The notes under the pieces: model-generated
What the model was told of the DNA's origin: nothing
Databases searched by the model: none
What the model saw: the letters and a program-made list of their open reading frames with translations, nothing else
Made by a program: the position numbers and the translations under genes
Assembly (NCBI GenBank): GCA_001795455.1
Contig: MGPB01000008.1
Coordinates: 62,001 to 126,000 of the forward strand
DNA length: 64,000 bases
Source of the DNA: Curvibacter sp. GWA2_63_95
Lineage (GTDB): Bacteria > Pseudomonadota > Gammaproteobacteria > Burkholderiales > Burkholderiaceae_C
Reading direction: 5' to 3'
Shown here: piece by piece, positions 34,475 through 42,539 of the stretch
Layout of the letters: every line of letters begins with the position of its first letter
How positions within the stretch are numbered: position 1 is the first letter of the stretch

Positions 34475-35707
34475 ATGAATCCCGACGCCCTCAAACTCTG
34501 GCGCGCCCCGCAATGGGCGTTTTCCATCCTGCTGGCCCTTTTGGGCATGTTGGGTCCATTCTCCATTGACACCTACATCCCTGCCTTTGCCGGCATCAGC
34601 CAGTCGCTGGGCGCCACGCCGGTGCAGATGCAGCAAACGCTGTCGGCCTACCTGTTTGGCTTTGCCTTCATGGCGCTGTTCCACGGCTCGTTTTCGGACA
34701 GCTTTGGCCGCCGCCCCGTGGTGCTGTGGGGGCTGGCGGCGTTCACCATCGCCTCCATTGGCTGCGCACTGGCGCAGAGCATCGGGCAGCTCATCTTCTT
34801 CCGCGCCATGCAGGGCCTGTCCACCGGCGCGGGCATTGTGGTGTCGCGCGCCGTCATTCGTGATGTGTTCCCGCCCTCCCAGGCGCAAAAGGTCATGAGC
34901 CAGGTCACCATCTTCTTTGGTGTGGCGCCGGCCATTGCGCCCATGGTGGGCGGCTGGTTGCTGGTGCACGCCAGCTGGCACGGCATCTTCTGGTTCCTGA
35001 CCGGCGTGGGGGTAGCGCTGTGGGTGGCCAACTACTTCTTGCTGCCCGAGACCCTGCGGCCAGCCGACCGCCAGCACTTCCATGCCAAAAATCTCATGGC
35101 CGGTTACTGGAAGCTGGGTTCTGACCCGCGTTTTGTGCTCTTGGCGCTGGCCAGCGGCATTCCGTTCAACGGCATGTTTTTGTATGTGTTGAGCGCGCCC
35201 GTGTTTCTGGGCGACCACCTGGGCCTGCAGCCCCAGCAGTTCTTCTGGTTCTTTGTGCTCACCATCAGCGGCATCATGGGCGGCGCCTTTGTCAGCGGCC
35301 GTGTGGCCGGCAAGGTCAGCCCCAAGCGCCAGATCCGCAATGGCTTCCTCATCATGCTTGTCATCGGCCTGCTCAATCTGGCCGCCAACCTCGTCTTCAA
35401 GGCCCACGTGAGCTGGGCCCTGTTCCCCATCGCCATCTTCGCGTTCGGCTGGGCCATGATGGTGCCGGTGGTGACGCTGCTGGTGCTGGACCTACACCCC
35501 GACCGCCGCGGCATGGCGTCCAGCCTGCAGATGTTTGTGGGCTCCACGGCCAACGGCCTGGTGGCCGGTGTCATCTCGCCGCTGGTCATGCACTCCACCG
35601 TGGCACTGGCCGCTTCATCGGTGCTGATGATGTGCCTGGGCCTGTGCTCCTGGGTGTTTATCCGTCGGCGCTGGCCCGAGATCGGGCAGAAGGTGGACGG
35701 CTTGTGA
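34475..35707 (+). CDS. Bcr/CflA family multidrug efflux MFS transporter
   Basis: 410 aa with 12 membrane segments. Signatures of the Bcr/CflA drug:proton antiporters are MLGPFSIDTYIPAFAGI, then motif A GSFSDSFGRRPVVLWGL, and motif C-like GVAPAIAPMVGGWLL. Exported drugs in the family include bicyclomycin and sulfonamides; the natural substrate is not known here. It has its own upstream region of about 130 bases and ends just before the NlpC/P60 lipoprotein gene. Confidence 0.9.
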   Translation: MNPDALKLWRAPQWAFSILLALLGMLGPFSIDTYIPAFAGISQSLGATPVQMQQTLSAYLFGFAFMALFHGSFSDSFGRRPVVLWGLAAFTIASIGCALAQSIGQLIFFRAMQGLSTGAGIVVSRAVIRDVFPPSQAQKVMSQVTIFFGVAPAIAPMVGGWLLVHASWHGIFWFLTGVGVALWVANYFLLPETLRPADRQHFHAKNLMAGYWKLGSDPRFVLLALASGIPFNGMFLYVLSAPVFLGDHLGLQPQQFFWFFVLTISGIMGGAFVSGRVAGKVSPKRQIRNGFLIMLVIGLLNLAANLVFKAHVSWALFPIAIFAFGWAMMVPVVTLLVLDLHPDRRGMASSLQMFVGSTANGLVAGVISPLVMHSTVALAASSVLMMCLGLCSWVFIRRRWPEIGQKVDGL

Positions 35708-35718
35708 ACGGCGCAGCG

Positions 35719-36231
35719 ATGCGATGGGTGGGGCGTGTGAGGTCACCGATTGGCACGGCGCTGGTGGCAGGTGTGCTGGTCGTCCTGACCGGCTGCTCTT
35801 CAGTGCCGCAGGCATCGGCACCGCCGGTGGCAGCATCCCAGCCCGCTGGACGCCTGACGCTGGAACAAGCCAACGACGTCACCGTCATGGCCATTGGTTT
35901 GGTGGGCACGCCGTACCGTTATGGCGGCAACACGCCGGCCAGCGGCTTCGATTGCAGCGGCCTCATTGGTTACGTCTACAAACAGCGCGCGAGTGTGGTG
36001 GCACCGCGCTCTACGGCGGGCCTGATCGATTGGGGCGCCAGCATTCCCGCGCCGAGCCTGCGCACGGGGGACCTGGTCGTCTTTGCGCAAAACGGGCGTG
36101 CCACGCATGCGGGCATTTATGTGGGGGAAGGGCGGTTCGTGCACGCGCCCTCTACGGGCGGGACTGTGCGGCTGGATAGCCTCAAGTCGACTTACTGGGC
36201 GAAGCAGCAGGTGAGTTACCGGAGGCCTTGA
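35719..36231 (+). CDS. NlpC/P60 (C40) peptidase lipoprotein
   Basis: 170 aa. A lipoprotein signal with lipobox VLTGC (C26 or so) is followed by an NlpC/P60 cysteine peptidase domain: catalytic Cys in PASGFDCSGLIGYVY, catalytic His in GRATHAGIYVGEGRF, and a third polar residue in FVHAPSTGG. It would cut peptide cross-bridges in peptidoglycan (gamma-D-Glu-diaminopimelate type) at the outer membrane. I chose the ATG at 35719; a GTG at 35704, overlapping the MFS stop, is possible. It lies 11 bases after the exporter. Confidence 0.9.
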   Translation: MRWVGRVRSPIGTALVAGVLVVLTGCSSVPQASAPPVAASQPAGRLTLEQANDVTVMAIGLVGTPYRYGGNTPASGFDCSGLIGYVYKQRASVVAPRSTAGLIDWGASIPAPSLRTGDLVVFAQNGRATHAGIYVGEGRFVHAPSTGGTVRLDSLKSTYWAKQQVSYRRP

Positions 36232-36274
36232 GCAACCGCCAACGTGCATTCATCGCGAAGGGGCGATGGCACCA

Positions 36275-36859
36275 CTATGCTCCCACCTTCACCCCTTCCC
36301 CAATCACAAAAAACTGCCCACCCGCCACATAGTGCAAGGTCCGCAGCGCATCCGGCGCCTTGTCAAACTCCCAGTGTCCGTTGACGAACACGCGGCGGTC
36401 GGCCCAGGCTTGGGTCACCTCGCCGATGAACAGGTCGTAGGTTTGCTGGTTGTGTGGCTCGGGCACCAGTTTGCACAGCAGCCAGCCCACGCAGCCTTGC
36501 ACCAGCGGCAGTTCGCTGTCTTCCACGGCAAAGGTCTGGATGCCGTGGTGTTGCAGCTTGTCAGGCATGGTGGCCGCACTGTCACTGCCCACCCCCAGCG
36601 TGGCCTGGGCCAGCCCGCGGGCCGGTACGTTGAGTGCAAACCAGCCACTGTCTTCCACCAGTGCCCGCGTGCGCGTGGCCTTGTCGATCACCACCGTCAC
36701 CTTGGGCGGGCTGAAGTCCAGTGGCATGGACCAGGCGGCGGCCATGACGTTGTGCTCGCCCGCATGGGCGGATGACACCAGCACGGTGGGGCCGTGGTTG
36801 AGCAGGCGGTAGGCTTTGTCCAGCGGGACGGGGGTGCAGAAAGCGGGCAGGGTGGTCAT
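36275..36859 (-). CDS. Flavin reductase family protein
   Basis: 194 aa, FMN-binding split-barrel flavin reductase. Evidence: GPTVLVSSAHAGEHNVMAAA, then SPPKVTVVIDKATRTRALVE and SGWFALNVPARG, which follow the FMN site pattern of the family, and DLFIGEVTQAWAD toward the end. Such proteins reduce FMN for monooxygenases or act as flavoproteins themselves; no partner is adjacent. The ATG at 36859 follows a stretch with the SOS promoter of imuA on the other side. Confidence 0.88.
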   Translation of the reverse strand: MTTLPAFCTPVPLDKAYRLLNHGPTVLVSSAHAGEHNVMAAAWSMPLDFSPPKVTVVIDKATRTRALVEDSGWFALNVPARGLAQATLGVGSDSAATMPDKLQHHGIQTFAVEDSELPLVQGCVGWLLCKLVPEPHNQQTYDLFIGEVTQAWADRRVFVNGHWEFDKAPDALRTLHYVAGGQFFVIGEGVKVGA

Positions 36860-36960
36860 GCGGGCCACTCTAGCAAAGCCCCAAAAAGCCCGTGCCATGG
36901 CAGCCCTTGCCGGGGCTTGCAAGCCTGTTCTTGATTTTGATAGCAGAGGCGTTTTCCATA

Positions 36961-36980
36961 TACTGTGTATAAATACAGTT
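36961..36980. promoter_or_regulatory. LexA (SOS) box upstream of imuA
   Basis: TACTGTGTATAAATACAGTT has perfect CTGT-N8-ACAG half-sites and 20-base symmetry, ending 19 bases before the imuA start codon. Confidence 0.92.
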
Positions 36981-36999
36981 ACAAGCTAAAACCCTTGCC

Positions 37000-37737
37000 A
37001 TGACTAGCCTTGCGCGCATCAGCGCCGGTTCGCCGGACCCGCAAGACATCCACGCCGATGTCTGGCACGCGCACGCGCTGGCCAGCAGCCCGCAGGTGGT
37101 GCAGCCCACGGGTGATGCGCTGTTGGACGCGCAATTGCCCGGCGGCGGCTGGCCGGTGGGGGCGCTGGTGGAGCTGCTGCAACCTACCGGCGTGCACAGC
37201 GAATGGCGGCTGCTGCTGCCCGCGCTGGCACGCTGCGGGCAGGGGCCGGTGGTGCTGGTGGGCGCGCCCTACCTGCCGTTTGCACCGGCCCTGGCGGCGC
37301 AGGGCTTGCGCGCCAGCCGCCTGCTGGCTGTTGGTGTGGGGGGAGCAGCGGGCACGGCCCAAGACGGCCGGCTTTGGGCGACCGAGCAGCTGCTGCGCTG
37401 TGCCGAGGTCGACGCCGTGCTGGCTTGGCTGCCGCAGGCGCGCAGTGACCAACTGCGTCGCCTGCAAATGGCCGCTGCCGAGCACCACAAGCTGCTGTTT
37501 GTGATGCGCCCGGTTGCACTGCAGGCCGATGCTTCGCCCGCCGCCCTGCGCCTGGTACTGCAGCCGCAGCCACCGGCGCAGAGTCCGCGCACGGATGCAC
37601 TGGCGGTGCACATCGTCAAGCGCCGTGGGCCACCGCTGGCGCAGCCCTTGCAGCTGCAGGCGCGCGCGGCCCGCTTGGCCGTGCTGCTGGCGGCGGAGGG
37701 TACCCATGCACTGGATCGCACTGCGACCCACGCCTGA
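37000..37737 (+). CDS. imuA: Translesion synthesis accessory protein ImuA
   Basis: 245 aa, RecA-like protein without a good Walker A (the site reads VELLQPTGVHSEWRLLLPAL). Family features are TGDALLDAQLPGGGWPVGALVELL and VLVGAPYLPFAPALAAQGL. ImuA works with ImuB and DnaE2 (ImuC) in SOS mutagenesis. A LexA box lies immediately upstream. The end overlaps the imuB start by 32 bases, and dnaE2 is 8 kb downstream instead of adjacent. Confidence 0.93.
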   Translation: MTSLARISAGSPDPQDIHADVWHAHALASSPQVVQPTGDALLDAQLPGGGWPVGALVELLQPTGVHSEWRLLLPALARCGQGPVVLVGAPYLPFAPALAAQGLRASRLLAVGVGGAAGTAQDGRLWATEQLLRCAEVDAVLAWLPQARSDQLRRLQMAAAEHHKLLFVMRPVALQADASPAALRLVLQPQPPAQSPRTDALAVHIVKRRGPPLAQPLQLQARAARLAVLLAAEGTHALDRTATHA

Positions 37738-39079
37738 TGCGTTGTCACCCACCGAACCCACCCTGGCCGATGTGCACACCGCGCTGGCCTGGTGGGCGCT
37801 GCGCTTCACGCCGCTGGTGGCGCGGGTGGAGGACGCGCTGGTGCTGGAAGTGTCGGGCAGCGAGCGCCTGTTTGGCGGGCGCAGCGCCTTGTTGCAGCAA
37901 ATTTTTAAGCCAAATCAGCCTCTAGCACCCGTGGAAACTGCGCAAGGCGCTACGTCTTTGATAGCGTTGGGGCGGCTGTGGGGCGGCCGAGAGGTGGCGC
38001 CCGAGGCGCTGTCGGCGCATGTGCTGGCCGCCGCCCGGCCGCATCTGCCCACGTTGGCGCGCCTGGGCGTGCGCACCTGGGGCCAGCTGCGTGCGCTACC
38101 GCGTGGCGGGCTGGTGCGCCGCTTTGGCGCCGAGCTGGTGGACGCGCTGGACCGTGCCTGGGGCCAGCGCCCCGAGGTCTACCCCTGGCTCACGCTACCC
38201 GAGGTGTTTGACGCGCCGCTGGAGCTGGCCGCCAGCGTGGAGTCGGCCCCGGCGCTGCTGTTTGGCGCGCGCCGCCTGCTGGCGCAGCTGCTGGTGTGGC
38301 TGCGCGCGCGCCAGCGCGGCGTGCTGGCGCTGGAGCTGTTGTGGGACTTGGACGCGCGCCGCGCCAACACGCTGCATGTGGACGCCCACCACACGGGCGG
38401 CCAGCAGGGCCGGCTGGAGCTGCGCACCGCCCAGGCCACGCAAGACATGGCGCATTTGCAGCGCATTCTGGGCGAGCAGCTGGCGCGCGTCACGCTGCCT
38501 GCACCCGTGCTCTACCTGCGCCTGCGCAGCCTGCAAACCTCGCCGCTGGCGGGCGAGAGCCACAGCCTGTTGCCCGACGAGGTGCGCAAGGGCGACAGCC
38601 TGCACCAGACGCTGGAGCGCCTGGCCGCGCGCCTGGGCGCCGCGCAGGTGCAGTGTGTCCGCCCGTTGGCCGACCACCGGCCCGAGCAGATGCAGCGCTG
38701 GGCACCATGGTGTGCCGATATGGCGCCACAAAACGCTATTAAATCAGGAGCTGCTCGCGCAATATCCACGGGGGCTAGAGGCCTGAAAGACCATGAACTG
38801 CACCCCCAGGCCGGAGGTTGGCCCACTTGGTTGTTATCCAGCCCGCAGCGCCTGCCGGTGCGTGACCACTGCCCGCAGTACCAGGGGCCACTGGCGCTGC
38901 TGGTGGGGCCGCAGCGGCTGGAGGCGGGCTGGTTGGAAGGGGCGCCGGTGCTGCGTGATTACTACATCGCCCGCAGCCCGCAGGCGGGGCTGGTGTGGGT
39001 GTTTCGCGAGCGGCTGGGTGGCGAGGGCGGGCCATCGGCGCAGGATGCGCCGTGGTACCTGCACGGGCTGTACGCGTGA
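37706..39079 (+). CDS. imuB: ImuB, Y-family polymerase-like mutagenesis protein
   Basis: 457 aa, DinB-like but catalytically inactive in known relatives. The start MHWIALRPTPDALSPTEP and the block GVRTWGQLRALPRGGLVRRFG are typical ImuB. Two stretches are foreign: residues 65-86 (IFKPNQPLAPVETAQGATSL) and 341-361 (NAIKSGAARAISTGARGLK) are both encoded by the dispersed repeat, in opposite orientations. ImuB bridges DnaE2 to the beta clamp. The coupled overlap with imuA shows the two act together. Confidence 0.92.
   Translation: MHWIALRPTPDALSPTEPTLADVHTALAWWALRFTPLVARVEDALVLEVSGSERLFGGRSALLQQIFKPNQPLAPVETAQGATSLIALGRLWGGREVAPEALSAHVLAAARPHLPTLARLGVRTWGQLRALPRGGLVRRFGAELVDALDRAWGQRPEVYPWLTLPEVFDAPLELAASVESAPALLFGARRLLAQLLVWLRARQRGVLALELLWDLDARRANTLHVDAHHTGGQQGRLELRTAQATQDMAHLQRILGEQLARVTLPAPVLYLRLRSLQTSPLAGESHSLLPDEVRKGDSLHQTLERLAARLGAAQVQCVRPLADHRPEQMQRWAPWCADMAPQNAIKSGAARAISTGARGLKDHELHPQAGGWPTWLLSSPQRLPVRDHCPQYQGPLALLVGPQRLEAGWLEGAPVLRDYYIARSPQAGLVWVFRERLGGEGGPSAQDAPWYLHGLYA
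37899..37965 (-). repeat. Dispersed Comamonad repeat, copy 8 (inside imuB)
   Basis: Reverse orientation: GCCTCTAGCACCCGTGGAAA then CTGCGCAAGGCGCTACGTCT then TTGATAGCG. It is read in frame as PLAPVETAQGATSLIA. Confidence 0.85.
38728..38790 (+). repeat. Dispersed Comamonad repeat, copy 9 (inside imuB)
   Basis: Forward orientation: GCTATTAAATCAGGAGCTGC then TCGCGCAATATCCACGGGGG then CTAGAGGCC. It is read in frame as AIKSGAARAISTGARGL. Confidence 0.9.
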
Positions 39080-39084
39080 GCCGG

Positions 39085-39552
39085 CTAGAACAGGCGGAAC
39101 TTCACCTGTACCACCAGCGCACCGTCGATCTGGGCGACGCTGGGGATGAGGCTGAGGTTGACGCCAAAGCGCTTGCCTTCGTAGCTGGCCATGGGCAAGG
39201 CCGCCACAAAGTAGCCGCCGTTTTCCACGGCGGGGTAGCCATTCATCACACCCATGGCTAATCCCAGCTTCCAGTCGCCCAGCGCGATGGGCTGCCAGTT
39301 CACCGCAGCGTACTGGGTGTCGCGGTACACGCTGTTGTAGAAGCTGCCCACCATCACCGAGGTGTCGGGCTTGAACCGGTACTCCAGGCCCAGACCGCTG
39401 TTGTTCTCGTTGTAGCCCTGGCTTTGGTTGGGGTGGTAGGTCAGGGCGCCCAGGTTGAGCCAGAGTGCTGAGGTGGTGGGGGCCTCAGGCGCCTCGTCCG
39501 CCCAGGCAGCAGACATGGCGCCGACCAGCGCCAAGGTACACAGGCGGCGCAT
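39085..39552 (-). CDS. Small secreted outer-membrane-barrel-like protein
   Basis: 155 aa. It has a signal peptide (MRRLCTLALVGAMSAAWA) and a mature part of alternating beta segments: SALWLNLGALTYH, GLGLEYRFKPDTSVMVGSFY, YAAVNWQPIALGDWKLGLAMG and VVQVKFRLF. The terminal phenylalanine and amphipathic strands suggest a small outer-membrane beta-barrel. I know similar hypothetical proteins in Proteobacteria but no function. Its ATG overlaps the stop of the DUF1993 gene by one base (TGATG). Confidence 0.72.
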   Translation of the reverse strand: MRRLCTLALVGAMSAAWADEAPEAPTTSALWLNLGALTYHPNQSQGYNENNSGLGLEYRFKPDTSVMVGSFYNSVYRDTQYAAVNWQPIALGDWKLGLAMGVMNGYPAVENGGYFVAALPMASYEGKRFGVNLSLIPSVAQIDGALVVQVKFRLF

Positions 39553-40082
39553 CAACGCGTCTGCCCATTGCGGTAGAGGTGCCAGCCGTCAAAGTCGCCT
39601 TTGCTCAGGGGAACGCCGTGGTGTCGCAAGATCGCATAAACCATACTGGTGTGAAAGAAGAAGTTGGGCAGCGCGTACTGCTGCAAAAAGACAAGGCCAT
39701 CTAGCGTAACCGCGGTTTCACCGGCTGTGTCGGTGATTTTGCGCAGCGCTGCATCGGCAAAGTCGGCGGGGGTGAGGGTGTCCAGAAACTCCAGCCCCTG
39801 GGCGATGCGGGCCTGCAAGGCCGCCAGGCTGTGGTGATGCTCGCCAAAAGGCGTCAGCCCACGCCCCGTCAGCGGCGCGCAGGCGCGGAACACAAAGTTC
39901 ACCGCCACCTCCACCTGCACCGCCAGCGGCAACATGTCGGGCGCCAGGCGGGCCTGCAGCAGCGCGGCTTCGGGCAGGCCGTTCCGGGCGAGATGGTGCT
40001 GGGCTTGGCGCAACAGTCCTTGCAACTGCTGCAGGTAGCGGTGGAACACGGGGACGCTGGCGTCAAACAAGGGGGCGTGCAT
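39552..40082 (-). CDS. DUF1993 family protein
   Basis: 176 aa, helical, with the DUF1993 pattern: DASVPVFHRYLQQLQGLLRQ at the N-terminus, LAPDMLPLAVQVEVAVNFVF in the middle and YALPNFFFHTSMVYAILRHH near the end. The family is thought to share the four-helix DinB-like fold; function unknown. The ATG at 40082 gives the family start. It is divergent from the thioesterase gene, 45 bases away, and coupled to the downstream secreted protein by the overlapping TGATG. Confidence 0.88.
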   Translation of the reverse strand: MHAPLFDASVPVFHRYLQQLQGLLRQAQHHLARNGLPEAALLQARLAPDMLPLAVQVEVAVNFVFRACAPLTGRGLTPFGEHHHSLAALQARIAQGLEFLDTLTPADFADAALRKITDTAGETAVTLDGLVFLQQYALPNFFFHTSMVYAILRHHGVPLSKGDFDGWHLYRNGQTR

Positions 40083-40127
40083 GGGTGCAATATAGCCCGC
40101 CAGGGTGGCTCTTTTACACTCGTGCCC

Positions 40128-40616
40128 ATGAACCTGCCCACCCACCAACTCAGCATGACCGTGCTCATGTCGCCCGACATGGCCAATTTCTCCGGCAATG
40201 TGCACGGCGGCGCCATCCTCAAGTTGCTCGACCAGGTAGCCTATGCCTGCGCCAGCCGCTATGCCTCGCGCTACGTGGTCACGCTCAGTGTGGACCGGGT
40301 GCTGTTCCTGCAGGCCATCCACGTGGGCGAGCTGGTGACCTTTCTGGCCAGCGTCAACTACACCGGCAAGTCGTCCATGGAAATCGGCATCAAGGTGATT
40401 GCCGAAAACATACGCTCCCAGGAGGTGCGCCATGTGAACAGCTGCTTCTTCACCATGGTGGCGGTAGATGACCACGGCAAGGCCGCGCCGGTGCCCGCGC
40501 TGCAGCCCGAGACGCCCGATGAGGTACGCCGCTTTGAAGCGGCGCAGATGCGCAAAGCATTGCGCCACGAGCTGGAGCAGAAGTTCCGCCAGACGCGGCA
40601 AAGCGGTACGGCCTAG
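40128..40616 (+). CDS. Acyl-CoA thioesterase (hot-dog fold, YciA-like)
   Basis: 162 aa. The thioesterase motif is ANFSGNVHGGAILKLLDQVA, with the catalytic aspartate in LLDQ, followed by SRYASRYVVTLSVDRVLFLQ and VNYTGKSSMEIGIKVIAEN. It hydrolyses acyl-CoA to free acid and CoA; broad range in the family. The N-terminal start MNLPTHQLSMTVLMSP matches relatives. A C-terminal charged helix (RRFEAAQMRKALRHELEQKF) is longer than in YciA. It is a single gene with its own divergent promoter region. Confidence 0.92.
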   Translation: MNLPTHQLSMTVLMSPDMANFSGNVHGGAILKLLDQVAYACASRYASRYVVTLSVDRVLFLQAIHVGELVTFLASVNYTGKSSMEIGIKVIAENIRSQEVRHVNSCFFTMVAVDDHGKAAPVPALQPETPDEVRRFEAAQMRKALRHELEQKFRQTRQSGTA

Positions 40617-40701
40617 TCTTTGTCCCCTGGGGTGGGGGAATTAAGGGATAACCCTATACTGGTCCGCACTGCATGTCCTCTTGTGCACCGAAAGGACTCC
40701 T

Positions 40702-41796
40702 GTGATCGACCTCCCCACCTCTGCCCGTCGCCTGCTGCCATCGGTTGGCAGCCGTTTGTTCAGGCGTCTGTGGCGCACGCGCCTCAAGCCCCCGTCTCCC
40801 ACCCGGATCAACCTGGCCCTGCAAGGCGGCGGTGCGCATGGGGCCTTCACCTGGGGCGTGCTGGACGCGCTGCTGCAAGACCCGCGCATGCAGTTTGAAG
40901 GCATCAGCGGCAGCAGTGCCGGTGCCATGAACGCGGTGGTGATGGCGCAGGGCTGGATGACTGGGGGGCGCGACGGTGCGCGCGAAGCCCTGGCCCAGTT
41001 TTGGACCGAAGTGAGCCAGCAGCTGCCCTGGGGCATGCTGACCACGGGCGGGGGGGATGCCATCAGCCTGTCCCCCGCCACCAAGATGCTGGCGCAGTGG
41101 GCGGGGTTCTTTTCCCCCGCCGAGCTGAACCCGCTGGCCATCAACCCGCTGCGCAGCCTGCTCAAGCGCCAGATCGACTTTGAGCGCCTGCGCGCTGAGA
41201 GCCCGTTCAAGCTGTTTGTGGGCGCCACCCAGGTCAACACCGGCAAGCTGCGCCTGTTTCGCGAGCACGAGCTGACGCTGGACATGCTGCTGGCCTCGGC
41301 CTGCCTGCCCAAGATCCACCACACGGTGGAGATTGAGGGTGAGCCCTACTGGGACGGTGGCTTTGCAGCCAACCCCGCGGTATTCCCGCTGTTTTACGAC
41401 TGCGCAGCGGGCGATGTGCTGCTGGTGCTGCTGGCCCCGCTGAAGCGCGAAGGCACACCACATACCAAGGACGAGATTGAGGCGCGCATGGAGGAGCTGG
41501 GCTTCAAGGCCCACTTCATGCGCGAGATGCAGATGTTTGCCCGTGTGCAGGATGCGGCCCACATCACCCAGCACCAGGGCCCGCTGGAGCAGCGTTTGCA
41601 GAGCGTGCGTTTCCACATGATTGACTCCAGCAACCTGGAGAGCCTGCAGCGCAACGAGACCAAGATGCTGGCCCATGCGCCTTTTTTGAACCTGCTGCAT
41701 GACCAGGGCCTGCAGCGCGGTCTGCAGTGGCTGGCCGCCCACGCGGGCAGTGTGGGTCAGCGCACCACGGTGGATATGCAGCAGTGGCTGGTGTGA
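40702..41796 (+). CDS. Patatin-like phospholipase
   Basis: 364 aa. The patatin fold is complete: oxyanion loop LQGGGAHGAF, nucleophile elbow GISGSSAGAMNA and catalytic Asp in YWDGGFAANP. It would hydrolyse acyl esters of phospholipids and may be surface-associated or cytoplasmic; I see no signal peptide. I chose the GTG at 40702, because AAGGA lies 7 bases upstream. The closest relatives I recall are patatin family proteins of Burkholderiales with the same C-terminal tail (LLHDQGLQRGLQWLAAH). Confidence 0.9.
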   Translation: MIDLPTSARRLLPSVGSRLFRRLWRTRLKPPSPTRINLALQGGGAHGAFTWGVLDALLQDPRMQFEGISGSSAGAMNAVVMAQGWMTGGRDGAREALAQFWTEVSQQLPWGMLTTGGGDAISLSPATKMLAQWAGFFSPAELNPLAINPLRSLLKRQIDFERLRAESPFKLFVGATQVNTGKLRLFREHELTLDMLLASACLPKIHHTVEIEGEPYWDGGFAANPAVFPLFYDCAAGDVLLVLLAPLKREGTPHTKDEIEARMEELGFKAHFMREMQMFARVQDAAHITQHQGPLEQRLQSVRFHMIDSSNLESLQRNETKMLAHAPFLNLLHDQGLQRGLQWLAAHAGSVGQRTTVDMQQWLV

Positions 41797-41802
41797 TTTT
41801 GG

Positions 41803-41818
41803 GCCCCCACGCTCCGCC
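41803..41818 (-). repeat. GC-rich intergenic repeat, copy B (fragment)
   Basis: GCCCCCACGCTCCGCC is the exact reverse complement of the end of the element at 13830-13911. The following 180 bases up to the Lrp gene hold several short inverted repeats (AAAGCCAC...GTGGCTTT at 41940-41959) and no gene that I can see. Confidence 0.5.
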
Positions 41819-42006
41819 CACGCACGGCCAACAGGCCGTGCCGGGCGTATTGCCACAACGTGAGTGCATCTGCGACAGCAGATGCGTGAGCGGGTCGCTG
41901 ATCGGGCCCAGCCAGAGGCTAGGGCTCTTCAGGCTGTCCAAAGCCACGCAGGTGGCTTTGGAGCCGCAGCCTTCAGCCCCACAAGGGGGCTCATTACCCT
42001 CTTCGA

Positions 42007-42474
42007 TTAGTCGTTGAGTCGAAGGGGCTGGTCTTCAAACTCGGTGTTCAGCACCACCGTGCTGGTGGTGCGGGCCACGCCGGGAATCGCCTTGATCTGC
42101 AGCAGCACGGCCTCCAGGTCGCGTGCATGGGCCGTGCGCACCTTGGCTAGCAGGTCGTACTCACCGGCCACGCTGTGCAGTTCTTGCACGGCACTCACCT
42201 CGCGCATGCGTGCCGAAATGTCGCGGCAGTGCGCGCCACCGTCGTTGCGGATGGCCACAAAGGCGGTGAAGTTCAGCCCCACGGTGAGCGGATCCACGCT
42301 GATGGAGAAACGGCGGATCACGCCACGCTCCAGCATCTTCTTCACCCGCTCGTGCACCGCGGCGGTGGACAGGCCGACTTCAGCGCCCACCTCGGCGTAA
42401 GAACGACGGCCATCTTCCCCCAAGGCCGTAAGAATTTTGGCGTCGATGGTGTCTGTCTGAATATTTGCTTGCAT
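42007..42474 (-). CDS. Lrp/AsnC family transcriptional regulator
   Basis: 155 aa: an N-terminal winged helix-turn-helix (DTIDAKILTALGEDGRRSYAEVG to LSTAAVHERVKKMLERGVI) and a C-terminal RAM ligand domain (VAGEYDLLAKVRTAHARDLEAVL, then PGVARTTSTVVLNTEFE). It is divergent from an EamA exporter, 65 bases away, with a perfect palindrome at 42518-42532 directly before the exporter start. It probably senses an amino acid and controls that exporter and itself. Confidence 0.92.
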   Translation of the reverse strand: MQANIQTDTIDAKILTALGEDGRRSYAEVGAEVGLSTAAVHERVKKMLERGVIRRFSISVDPLTVGLNFTAFVAIRNDGGAHCRDISARMREVSAVQELHSVAGEYDLLAKVRTAHARDLEAVLLQIKAIPGVARTTSTVVLNTEFEDQPLRLND

Positions 42475-42517
42475 TGGGCGTGTTTTTCGGTATTATCACG
42501 CCATGCGGCGCTGATTG

Positions 42518-42532
42518 CCGTAAATTTTACGG
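42518..42532. promoter_or_regulatory. Palindromic operator between lrp-like gene and exporter
   Basis: CCGTAAA-T-TTTACGG is a perfect 7-1-7 inverted repeat eight bases before the exporter start codon; flanks (ATTG...CTAAT) extend the symmetry in part. It is A/T-cored, like Lrp/AsnC sites. Confidence 0.6.
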
Positions 42533-42539
42533 ACTAATC

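Noticed and set aside
34349-35407. 352-codon open frame on the minus strand opposite the Bcr/CflA exporter
   Set aside because: No family resemblance; the plus strand encodes a typical 12-helix transporter.
36938-36950. TTTTGATAGCAGA before imuA as another copy of the dispersed repeat
   Set aside because: Only about ten bases match the end motif; too short to separate from chance.
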